Shown piece after piece: positions 53,973-62,422 of a stretch of DNA of 64,000 nucleotides. The notes beneath the pieces are model-generated. The model was not told where the DNA came from and searched no databases. It saw nothing but the letters and a program-made list of their open reading frames with translations. Source of the DNA: Oscillospiraceae bacterium (GTDB taxonomy: Bacteria > Bacillota > Clostridia > Oscillospirales > Ruminococcaceae); the NCBI GenBank assembly GCA_030539275.1, contig JAUNSK010000005.1:62001-126000 (forward strand). The letters run 5' to 3'. The translations under genes were made by a program, and so were the position numbers. Each line of letters begins with the position of its first letter. Within the stretch, counting starts at the first letter, position 1.

Positions 53973-54914
53973 TTATTTATTAAAATATTTACCCTGCCAG
54001 GACTGTCGTCTTGTCAGTTCCTTGTCTATGCCGTTGAGGACAGCCTTTTTGTTTGCGGTCCACGCAGGTGCAGTGAGGGAGTTTCTGTCAGGATCACCTG
54101 TAATGCGTGCAATTACTGTATCAGGAGGCATAAGCTCTATCTGGTCAGCAGTGATGTCTATATATTCGTCAAGCGACAAAATATGAAAGCGTTCGCAGTT
54201 ATACTGTGTTTCAAGCACGGTGTTTCTGAGAATATGAAGCATGTGAATCTTAACGCTGTGAGGATGAAGACGGCTGACCTCTGTTGCCGTACGCATCATC
54301 ATATCATGAGTTTCGTATGGCAGACCATTAATTATATGAACACATACATTGATGTTTCTGCTTGTCAGAAGCTCAAATTCTCTGAGAAAATCATCGTAGG
54401 AGTGACAGCGGTTTATTCTGTCGGCAGTTTTGTCGTGTACAGTCTGCAGACCCAGTTCAACGGTGAGGTATGTTCTGTGCGAAAGTTCTCCGAGGTAATC
54501 AAGCATCTGCGGAGAAATACAGTCTGCACGTGTTGCTATTGCGATTCCTACAACATCCTTATATCTTAGAGCTTCCTCAAATCCTGCCTTGAGTTTTTCA
54601 AAAGAGCCATAGGTGTTTGAACCCGCCTGAAAGTATGCAATATACAGGCAGTCCTTCCATTTTGATGACAGAAGTTCGGTCTGCTGTTTAAGCTGGTCAG
54701 TTATGCTGTATTTACTTGGTGCTGAAAAATCTCCGCTCAGAGAAGAGGAACAGTATGTGCACCCTCCGAACCCCTTGCTTCCGTCCCTGTTCGGACAGCT
54801 GCAGCCGGTATTGAGAGACAGTTTGATGGTTTTTTTTCCGAATTTGCTGCGAAGATAGATGTTTTGAGTCAGAAAACGTTTATCCCCGTATGATTTGATA
54901 CCTATAATAGCCAT
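53973..54914 (-). CDS. YhcC/TIGR01212-type radical SAM protein
   Basis: 313 residues from ATG 54914 (AAGGA upstream; the frame starts at a TTG three codons earlier). Radical SAM cluster motif: CSCPNRDGSKGFGGCTYCSS, the Cx9-10CxxC arrangement of the YhcC family, and the family block LTVELGLQTVHDKTADRINR. Binds a 4Fe-4S cluster and SAM; the substrate is unknown. Confidence 0.9.
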   Translation of the reverse strand: MAIIGIKSYGDKRFLTQNIYLRSKFGKKTIKLSLNTGCSCPNRDGSKGFGGCTYCSSSLSGDFSAPSKYSITDQLKQQTELLSSKWKDCLYIAYFQAGSNTYGSFEKLKAGFEEALRYKDVVGIAIATRADCISPQMLDYLGELSHRTYLTVELGLQTVHDKTADRINRCHSYDDFLREFELLTSRNINVCVHIINGLPYETHDMMMRTATEVSRLHPHSVKIHMLHILRNTVLETQYNCERFHILSLDEYIDITADQIELMPPDTVIARITGDPDRNSLTAPAWTANKKAVLNGIDKELTRRQSWQGKYFNK

Positions 54915-55103
54915 TTTAAACAATCCTTAAATTATATTGTGCAAGTTTTCGCCTATAATATTGATTTTAGTATAATAGTATGATATAATTATAGCTAGAT
55001 ATAATCGTCAATATAAACTTATTATACTATGCTGGTTAAGCATTGACAAGGGTTATTTTATATGTAATAATTAAAATATCTTTAAGCAGGGAGTGGTTCA
55101 GAT

Positions 55104-56057
55104 ATGAAAAATGTATTAGTTACTGGCGCAAGCGGTCTCATAGGCAGAAAAGTCTGTTCCGGACTCTTGAAAAAAGGATATGGTGTAATCGCAACTGACA
55201 AATCTCCACATGAATACAATGAAGGCAAAGAGAGATATCATTTCATATCTGCAGAAATAACTGATGAAGAATCGATACAAAAACTGTTCCGGGATTATAA
55301 AATAGATGCTGTAGTTCATTGTGCCTGCACGGCTGATAATGATTTCGGACATATTATAACAGAGAATGAAATTAAAATCAGCTCAGCTGTAGATGGATTT
55401 CTATATGCAATGGCTTCAGCTGAAGGTGTTGGTCATTTTATACTTATCAGCACAACTCAGGTATATGAACTTCCAAAAACGCGTGAACCTATCCGTGAAA
55501 CAGACAAAGTAAAAATAACAACTAACTATGCCAAACTAAAATATGATTCTGAAACCGTATTGTCAAATCAGGTGCTCCTTAATCAGGATATGATAACAGC
55601 TGCAATCAGAGTAGCACCGGTTTATACGTCAGACTTCTATGATAACCTTATGTCTAAAGTAATAGATGCTGACGGAGTTCCGTTTATGTACAGAACCGGC
55701 GATTACGGCTTTCAGTTTTGCTGTCTACATAACCTTGTCGATTTTATCCTTTGTTATCTGAGAGTTGCTGAGACAAACAGATATACAGGGATATACAATA
55801 TGGCGGACCGCTATATTTCTACAGCAGCAGAAATAGTTAAGTTTATAAGACAAAGATATCGGCTGGGACCTGTAATTCAGAAAAATATAGGCGTTGACGG
55901 AATGAAAAGTGTATTGGGCATAATCAAGAACCGTGAAGAGTCAAAAACTAATTATCGTTATAATGATTTTGGCAGCTTTTTCAACAACAATGTCATTGAT
56001 GCAACCAAGGCAAGCAAGATATGCTCCGAAAGATGGAATTTACAGAATACAAAATAA
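55104..56057 (+). CDS. NAD-dependent sugar epimerase/dehydratase (extended SDR)
   Basis: 317 residues. NAD-binding TGASGLIGRKVCSGLLKKG at the N-terminus, STTQVYELPKTREPI and YAKLKYDSE (YxxxK catalytic pair, Tyr ~153). Likely acts on nucleotide sugars in envelope polysaccharide synthesis; the specific reaction is not predictable. SD GGGAG. Confidence 0.9.
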   Translation: MKNVLVTGASGLIGRKVCSGLLKKGYGVIATDKSPHEYNEGKERYHFISAEITDEESIQKLFRDYKIDAVVHCACTADNDFGHIITENEIKISSAVDGFLYAMASAEGVGHFILISTTQVYELPKTREPIRETDKVKITTNYAKLKYDSETVLSNQVLLNQDMITAAIRVAPVYTSDFYDNLMSKVIDADGVPFMYRTGDYGFQFCCLHNLVDFILCYLRVAETNRYTGIYNMADRYISTAAEIVKFIRQRYRLGPVIQKNIGVDGMKSVLGIIKNREESKTNYRYNDFGSFFNNNVIDATKASKICSERWNLQNTK

Positions 56058-56084
56058 TATGACATAATATATAATTTTCATAAT

Positions 56085-56127
56085 AAAAAACTGCGTCTGA
56101 TCATTAATGGATCAGACGCAGTTTTTT
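56085..56127. terminator. Bidirectional terminator between the SDR and O-antigen-ligase-like genes
   Basis: AAAAAACTGCGTCTGATC pairs with GATCAGACGCAGTTTTTT (18 bp) with T-runs on both strands. Confidence 0.9.
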
Positions 56128-56139
56128 ATTAATTAAAGT

Positions 56140-57663
56140 TTATGCCTGCTGCTTGTCCTTTGAAAGACTTGAACAGCTGATTCCGAGTATGAACCAGATA
56201 AATGGTGTAACTGTTGCGCTCGAAGTGTTTATAAAGCTTACTGCAAAATACGAAACGCAGGCAAGCACAAGGGCACAGCCGATCCAGTCAGATTTCTCTG
56301 TAATAAACCTTACTGCCGCTTTTACAGCCATTACAACAGCATATACTACAGCACCGGCAAAACCGATGCAGAATGGTATTCCGAGTGTAGCGGCGTAGAA
56401 CAGATATTCATTGTACGGTCTGTCAAATGTCATATCTGATTTGTAGCCAAGTGCCATTGACAGATCCATCTGAGGGATAATAAAACCGTCAGGTCCAAGT
56501 CCGGTAACAGGGAACATTTTAATATATTTGAGTGCAGTTTCCCAGAGGTACGGATATAGTGATGTAATACTGTCTATGTTAAAACGTGTTTTATCAGTAT
56601 AGTATCCGAATGAGATAAGACGTGCGGCGCCGTCCTGCCACATAATAGCGCCGTCAAGCAGCCAGAAACCGTTCATATAGCTTATAACCGATGAGGAGAT
56701 CATGCCTGCCAGCATGAAGATCAGCGGCAGCGCAAACTTCCTGTATGCGATCTTGTTTCTGGTGCTGCTGATGACTGATATTATAATGAAAAGCAGCAGA
56801 ATGATTCCGGAAGATATAACAGATGAAAGTGTACGTGTACGTATCAGGAAAAAAGAAAAGACAAGAGTAAAGATGCAGTATATGATCCGGGAAATTTTTT
56901 TGTCACATAAGGATGCGTATATAACGGATATGCTCAGGCAGACTGCAGTCAGCGAAGCAAAAAATATGGGGCTGCCTGTTACTCCGCTTGGAAGATAGGA
57001 TGAAATGCCATGTTCTGAATAAACAAGGCTTCTGTAAAAACCAGGGAATTCAGGTATGCACTGCAGACCTGACCATATGCACTGAACAAATCCTATGACC
57101 ATGATAACGTTAAGCAGTATACCTGTGGTTCTGCGGCTGCTTATTGCTGCTGCTGCCAGAAATATCAGAAGATAACACAGATATACCATAAATCCTTCAT
57201 AGCGTCCGTAACGATATCCGAGAAACCAAGAATAATCAGAAACGGAAGTGCTTGAGTTAAGAGATGATATGTACATAAATATGAACATAATGCCGGCACA
57301 GATACATGGGATGATCTGACGCTTTGTCAGAGTCTGTCTGATAACGGCTATAATAAAAATACTTGCACACAGAATTCCGCTGATACCTACTGCTGCGGCC
57401 GGAATAAAGCGCCAGTCGTAAGCCAGCTGTGTCATAAAATCTCCGCTGAAATTAAACCAGCCCATTACGTCCAGACCAATTGTTCCTTCCTGCCAGCTCA
57501 GGATCTCAGTTAAAATACTGAAAAGTGCGATCAGAACAAAGCTGATAGTCATAATAATGCCGGATAGCTTATTGAACTTCTGGTCTGTCATGTTCAGAAT
57601 AAAATTTGATTTTTCTGTAGTGTGGAAAATCGTCTTGTGTGCCTTTGAATTTTGCCCTGCCAT
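56140..57663 (-). CDS. O-antigen-ligase-like polytopic membrane protein
   Basis: 507 residues, about eleven helices. The C-terminal third carries a Wzy_C-like stretch: GLGPDGFIIPQMDLS, PYNEYLFYAATLGIPFCIGF; a large extracytoplasmic loop precedes it. The family attaches or polymerises glycans on the outside of the membrane. No other glycan genes adjoin apart from the convergent SDR epimerase. SD AAAGGA. Confidence 0.7.
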   Translation of the reverse strand: MAGQNSKAHKTIFHTTEKSNFILNMTDQKFNKLSGIIMTISFVLIALFSILTEILSWQEGTIGLDVMGWFNFSGDFMTQLAYDWRFIPAAAVGISGILCASIFIIAVIRQTLTKRQIIPCICAGIMFIFMYISSLNSSTSVSDYSWFLGYRYGRYEGFMVYLCYLLIFLAAAAISSRRTTGILLNVIMVIGFVQCIWSGLQCIPEFPGFYRSLVYSEHGISSYLPSGVTGSPIFFASLTAVCLSISVIYASLCDKKISRIIYCIFTLVFSFFLIRTRTLSSVISSGIILLLFIIISVISSTRNKIAYRKFALPLIFMLAGMISSSVISYMNGFWLLDGAIMWQDGAARLISFGYYTDKTRFNIDSITSLYPYLWETALKYIKMFPVTGLGPDGFIIPQMDLSMALGYKSDMTFDRPYNEYLFYAATLGIPFCIGFAGAVVYAVVMAVKAAVRFITEKSDWIGCALVLACVSYFAVSFINTSSATVTPFIWFILGISCSSLSKDKQQA

Positions 57664-57698
57664 TAGATAATCAGTCCTTTCTTAAATGATAAAATAGT

Positions 57699-57733
57699 AA
57701 AAATACCCCACACTGCAATGTAGGGTATTTTAT
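57699..57733 (-). terminator. Terminator of rny
   Basis: AAAATACCC/GGGTATTTT stem, ~14-nt loop; T-run on the minus strand. Confidence 0.75.
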
Positions 57734-57737
57734 TTAA

Positions 57738-59297
57738 TTATTTCGCATATTCGATTGCTCTGCTCTCACGTATGATGTGGATCTTGATCTGACCCGGATA
57801 ATCCATTTCGTTTTCAATACGCTTTACAATATCTCTTGCTACGATTACCATTTTTTCATCATTGATAACCTCAGGTGCAACCATGATTCGTACTTCACGG
57901 CCAGCCTGAACTGCAAAGCATTTATCAACTCCATCATATGAAGAACATATTTCTTCAAGCTTCTGAAGACGCTTGATATAGCTTTCATAATTTTCGCTTC
58001 TTGCAGCAGGTCTTGCAGCAGAAATAGCATCAGCAGCCTGTACTATGCATGCAATAACTGTTGTAGGCTCTACATCGTTATGATGAGCTTCGATTGCATG
58101 AATGATCTCAGGACTTTCTTTGTACTTCTTACATACATCAACACCTATCTGAACATGTGAACCTTCTATTTCAGATGTAAGTGACTTTCCTATATCATGG
58201 AGAAGTCCTGCACGTCTTGCCATGTTTGCATCAACACCAAGTTCTGATGCCATGATTCCTGCGAGCTGTGCAACCTCAATAGAGTGATCAAGTACATTCT
58301 GACGGTAGCTGGTACGGAACCTCAGACGACCTATAAGTTTTACAAGTTCATGATTAATGTTGTGAACATTAGTTTCAAGAACAGCACGTTCACCTTCCTG
58401 CTTGATTTTGTGTTCAACCTCGCGTCTTGCTTTGTCGACCATTTCCTCAATGCGTGTAGGATGAATTCGTCCGTCTGAGATCAGACGTTCAAGAGCTATT
58501 CTGGCAACTTCTCTTCTGACCTGATCAAAGCAGCTGAGAGTAATTGCTTCAGGTGTATCATCAATAATGAGATCAACACCGGTAAGAGTTTCAAGTGTAC
58601 GGATGTTGCGGCCTTCACGTCCGATTATGCGGCCCTTCATCTCGTCATTAGGAAGTGCTACGACTGAAACTGAGGATTCTGATACCTGTTCAGCTGCACA
58701 TCTTGAAATTGCAAGTGAAATATAATTTCTTGCTTTTTCTTCACAGCAGTCTTTGATCTGCTGTTCGTAATTTGCGATTTTAAGAGCTTTTTCGTGGACA
58801 AGTTCAGATTCAAGCATAGATATTATGTATTCCTTAGCCTGATCCTTAGTAAATTCAGAAATACGTTCCAAAATATCCATCTGACTCTTTTTGATTGCCT
58901 CAGCTTCTGAAAGCTTTTCATCAGCTGATTTAATTTTGTTCGCAAGAACATCTTCCTTGCGTTCAAGGTTATCGTTCTTTTTGTCCAGATTTTCTTCCTT
59001 TTGCTGAATTCGTCTTTCCTGACGTGAAATTTCACTGCGTCTGTCTTTGATTTCTTTTTCAGCTTCGGATTTTAGCTTGTAGATTTCGTCTTTAGCTTCT
59101 ACGAGCGCTGTTTTCTTTTTGTTTTCTGCTTCGGCATTTGCACTGTCAATGATTCTGTCGGCTTCCTTTTCGGCTGATCCCATTACGGATTCAGCCTGTT
59201 TCTGTCTGTATGCTATGCCTTGTTTAAAGCAAATAATACCAGAAATACAGGCGCCCATAACCAAAGCTAGTATACCAACAATGATTGTCGGTCCCAT
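57738..59297 (-). CDS. rny: Ribonuclease Y
   Basis: 519 residues from ATG 59297 (GGGAGG upstream; the 10-codon longer frame lacks an SD). N-terminal membrane helix ([20 protein letters not shown]), long coiled coil (~30-200), KH domain (~210-270, [20 protein letters not shown]) and HD domain (~330-440, [20 protein letters not shown]). Membrane-anchored endonuclease that starts mRNA decay. Normal length. A ~300-nt leader precedes it. Confidence 0.97.
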   Translation of the reverse strand: MGPTIIVGILALVMGACISGIICFKQGIAYRQKQAESVMGSAEKEADRIIDSANAEAENKKKTALVEAKDEIYKLKSEAEKEIKDRRSEISRQERRIQQKEENLDKKNDNLERKEDVLANKIKSADEKLSEAEAIKKSQMDILERISEFTKDQAKEYIISMLESELVHEKALKIANYEQQIKDCCEEKARNYISLAISRCAAEQVSESSVSVVALPNDEMKGRIIGREGRNIRTLETLTGVDLIIDDTPEAITLSCFDQVRREVARIALERLISDGRIHPTRIEEMVDKARREVEHKIKQEGERAVLETNVHNINHELVKLIGRLRFRTSYRQNVLDHSIEVAQLAGIMASELGVDANMARRAGLLHDIGKSLTSEIEGSHVQIGVDVCKKYKESPEIIHAIEAHHNDVEPTTVIACIVQAADAISAARPAARSENYESYIKRLQKLEEICSSYDGVDKCFAVQAGREVRIMVAPEVINDEKMVIVARDIVKRIENEMDYPGQIKIHIIRESRAIEYAK

Positions 59298-59299
59298 GG

Positions 59300-59605
59300 A
59301 AATTAATCCTCCCTTCGCTGGCAACATAATAGGGTTCTGCTTAACGCATACCTGTGAAACTGGCTGGATTCTGATTATTAAATTTTTATATCTTCAGGGA
59401 AATTAATTTATATAAGATTATAATGCCGCAGGCACGACTACATATTAATACTATCCGGAAAATTGTAAAAATTATATAAAATGTTAATGCAGTTTCATGA
59501 TCAGGCATGTACGTTTTATATGCGTCATTTATATAGACGCTTCAATCAGCAAATGCTTATTGAATTCTTTAGTTGCAAATGAATAAATGCAATACTTCTA
59601 TTTTA
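59300..59605 (-). promoter_or_regulatory. Long rny leader with promoter
   Basis: Minus strand TTGACA (59628-59623), 17-nt spacer, TAAAAT (59605-59600) gives a start near 59593 and a ~295-nt untranslated leader holding a GCGTC/GACGC hairpin (59522-59540). No gene lies in it. Such a leader on an RNase gene often serves autoregulation (known for rne, inferred here). Confidence 0.55.
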
Positions 59606-59810
59606 TATCTTTTTGACTTAAATGTCAAGGATTTTTAAACATTAAGTTGTTCATATATTGGAGATATGAAACAATATTTTGATTTAAATATAAAAGAATT
59701 TGTTATCTTTGTCATGCTGTAATATATATAATAAAAAAATTACAAGTGAAGTATTGTTCATCCTGATGTATTTTAATCATAATTGATGTTTAAAATATTT
59801 AAAACATCTG

Positions 59811-59839
59811 TTGACATTTCATTTTTTTCAAAGTATAAT
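59811..59839 (+). promoter_or_regulatory. Promoter of thrS
   Basis: TTGACA (59811-59816), 17-nt spacer, TATAAT (59834-59839). Confidence 0.8.
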
Positions 59840-59845
59840 AAATTT

Positions 59846-60108
59846 AATCACTAATAAATTGATGATAAGGAAAGCATACTGTTACTTTTGCTTATAAACA
59901 GAGACATTCTGCCGTGGCTGAAAGCAGATGATGAGCACTACAGCATGATACCATCCTTTGAGAGCGCTTAACAGGCGACGGGACTTCCCGTTACAGAAGA
60001 TAAATGAGAGCCGGTTTGTTCATTGGGACAATCAAGGCTGAAATTAAGGGTGGAACCGCGATTATAATAATTGCCCCTCAGACATTTTTGTTCTGAGGGG
60101 CATTTTTG
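59846..60108 (+). promoter_or_regulatory. T-box leader of thrS
   Basis: Contains AAGGGTGGAACCGCG (60046-60060), the antiterminator T-box motif whose TGGA end binds the tRNA acceptor, and a terminator (GCCCCTCAGA/TCTGAGGGGC then TTTTT) ending ~60107. ACC at 59950-59952 is a likely Thr specifier codon in stem I. Uncharged tRNA-Thr should open expression. Confidence 0.95.
60072..60107 (+). terminator. T-box-controlled terminator
   Basis: TGCCCCTCAGA pairs with TCTGAGGGGCA, loop CATTTTTGT, then TTTTTG; mutually exclusive with the antiterminator. Confidence 0.9.
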
Positions 60109-60163
60109 CATAATAAAAATATTCATTAATTCAGATTATATAAATGAAAGGAACTGTTTTACT

Positions 60164-62104
60164 ATGATTAATTTAACTCTTAAGGACAACAGTGTAAAAA
60201 CTGTAGAAAGCGGCATAATGGCTGCTGACGCTGTAAAGGAAATCGGTTCAGGACTGCTTAAGGCAGCATGTTGTGTAAAGATCAACGGCACTGTTTGTGA
60301 TCTGAGAACAAAGCTTGAAGAAGACTGTCAGTTTGAAGTCATGACATTTGATGATCAGGAAGGCAAAAAGACATTCTGGCACACAGCCTCTCATATACTT
60401 GCACAGGCTGTAAAACGCCTTTATCCGGCTGCTAAGCTTGCTATAGGTCCGGCAATTGACGGTGGTTTTTACTATGACTTTGATGTTGAAAAACCATTTA
60501 CAGCAGAAGATTTTACTGCAATTGAAAAAGAAATGAAAAAGATCGTAAAGGAAGGAATCAGACTTGAGCAGTTTGAACTTGCACCGCAGGAAGCTGTAAA
60601 ATTTCTTAAAGATCAGGATGAACCATATAAAGTTGAACTTTGTGAAGAACATGCAGGTAAGGGTGAGCCGATATCTTTCTATAAGCAGGGCGATTTCACT
60701 GATCTGTGTGCAGGACCTCATCTTCTCAGTACTTCAGCTGTTAAGGCATTTAAAATTCTTTCCTGTACAGGTGCTTACTGGAGAGGAAATGAGAAGAACA
60801 AAATGCTTTCACGTATTTATGCTGTTGCATTTCCTAAAACTGCAGAGCTTGAGGAACACATCAAGAAGCTTGAAGAAGCAAAGCTTCGTGATCATAACAA
60901 GCTTGGCAGGGAACTTGAACTGTTTACAACTGTAGATGTAATCGGTCAGGGCCTTCCGATCATGCTGCCTAAGGGCGCAAGAGTAATTCAGCTTCTTCAG
61001 AGATTTGTAGAGGATGAAGAAGAGAGAAGGGGATATCTGCTTACAAAGACACCTTTCATGGCTAAAAGTGATCTTTACAAGATATCAGGACACTGGGATC
61101 ATTATAAGGATGGTATGTTCGTTCTCGGTGATGAGAGCAAGGACAAGGAAGTGTTTGCTCTGAGACCTATGACATGTCCGTTCCAGTATCAGGTATTTCT
61201 CAACAGACAGCGTTCTTACAGAGATCTTCCTATGAGACTTGGTGAAACATCAACTCTTTTCAGAAATGAAGACAGCGGTGAAATGCACGGACTTATCAGA
61301 GTAAGACAGTTTACAATTTCTGAAGGACATCTTATTCTGAGACCTGAACAGCTTGAAGAAGAATTCAAGGGATGTCTTGAACTTGCTAACTATATCCTTG
61401 GTGTTCTCGGACTTAAGGATGATGTAACATACCGTTTCTCACAGTGGGATCCTAAGGATACTGACAAGTATATAGGAACTCCTGAACAGTGGGATGAGGC
61501 ACAGGGTATAATGTACAAGATACTTGATCACCTCGGAGTAAAGTATTCGATCGGTATAGGTGAGGCTGCATTCTACGGTCCGAAGCTTGATATCCAGATC
61601 AAGAACGTTCACGGCAAGGAAGATACACTTGTTACGATCCAGATAGATCAGATGCTTGCTGAAAAGTTCGGAATGGAATATGTTGATGTTGACGGAACAA
61701 AGAGAAGACCTTATATCATACACAGAACATCACTCGGATGCTATGAGAGAACACTTGCTCTTCTTATCGAAAAGTATGCAGGTGCATTCCCGCTCTGGCT
61801 TGCTCCTGAACAGGTTAAGCTTATTCCGATCGCAGACAGACATCTTGACTATACAAATAGTATATATGAAAAACTCAGAAGTGCCGGTATCCGCTGCAGC
61901 GTAGATGACAGAGCTGAAAAGGTCGGATATAAGATCAGACAGGCACAGCTTGAAAAAGTACCTTATATGGTCGTTATCGGTGACAATGAAGTAACTGACC
62001 AGAAACTTGCAGTCCGCTCACGCAGGGAAGGCGATCTCGGTACACAGTCATATGATGAATTCATTTCAAGACTTCTCCGTGAAGTAGCTGAAAAAACAAG
62101 ATAA
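60164..62104 (+). CDS. thrS: Threonyl-tRNA synthetase
   Basis: 646 residues from ATG 60164 (AAAGGAAC 10 nt ahead; the frame is open to 60071 but that is inside the terminator). TGS domain (1-60), editing SAD domain with HTASHILAQAVKRLYP, class II core: motif 1 (LPKGARVIQLLQRFVEDEEE), motif 2 (ETSTLFRNEDSGEMHGLIRV), motif 3 (HRTSLGCYERTLALLIEKYA); C-terminal anticodon domain. Zinc ligands in TCPFQYQVF are present. Confidence 0.98.
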   Translation: MINLTLKDNSVKTVESGIMAADAVKEIGSGLLKAACCVKINGTVCDLRTKLEEDCQFEVMTFDDQEGKKTFWHTASHILAQAVKRLYPAAKLAIGPAIDGGFYYDFDVEKPFTAEDFTAIEKEMKKIVKEGIRLEQFELAPQEAVKFLKDQDEPYKVELCEEHAGKGEPISFYKQGDFTDLCAGPHLLSTSAVKAFKILSCTGAYWRGNEKNKMLSRIYAVAFPKTAELEEHIKKLEEAKLRDHNKLGRELELFTTVDVIGQGLPIMLPKGARVIQLLQRFVEDEEERRGYLLTKTPFMAKSDLYKISGHWDHYKDGMFVLGDESKDKEVFALRPMTCPFQYQVFLNRQRSYRDLPMRLGETSTLFRNEDSGEMHGLIRVRQFTISEGHLILRPEQLEEEFKGCLELANYILGVLGLKDDVTYRFSQWDPKDTDKYIGTPEQWDEAQGIMYKILDHLGVKYSIGIGEAAFYGPKLDIQIKNVHGKEDTLVTIQIDQMLAEKFGMEYVDVDGTKRRPYIIHRTSLGCYERTLALLIEKYAGAFPLWLAPEQVKLIPIADRHLDYTNSIYEKLRSAGIRCSVDDRAEKVGYKIRQAQLEKVPYMVVIGDNEVTDQKLAVRSRREGDLGTQSYDEFISRLLREVAEKTR

Positions 62105-62126
62105 TCATATATATAAATAATAATAG

Positions 62127-62167
62127 AACGGGGTCCGCAGCCAAACAGCCGGAACCCGTTCTTTTTA
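62127..62167 (+). terminator. Terminator of thrS
   Basis: AACGGG...CCG / CGG...CCCGTT stem with C-rich loop, then CTTTTT. Confidence 0.8.
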
Positions 62168-62243
62168 ATTACAGTAAGTTTATTTATGCTGATATTCACA
62201 TTCTTAAGGGTCTTTTTAAACATTAAAAGTAACATATATAGTA

Positions 62244-62272
62244 TTGACATTCAGTTGGATTATTGATATAAT
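62244..62272 (+). promoter_or_regulatory. Promoter of the large solute-binding protein gene
   Basis: TTGACA (62244-62249), 17-nt spacer, TATAAT (62267-62272). The rest of 62168-62422 is AT-rich and empty. Confidence 0.8.
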
Positions 62273-62422
62273 CAAATGGATAACATTATGCATTATTAAC
62301 AATAATCGTTGACTTAAAACAAAAATTATTTTTATATTTTATAGTTTATAGTTAAAAATGTCTATATTATCTGATAATAAAATGAATAAACTGCCATGAA
62401 ACGGTTACGGAAGGTGAAGGCT

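Noticed and set aside
53973-54923. Plus-strand frames of 90-230 codons across the radical SAM gene (53871-54569 and others)
   Set aside because: They overlap a gene with a clear Fe-S motif, have no SD, and contain no domain.
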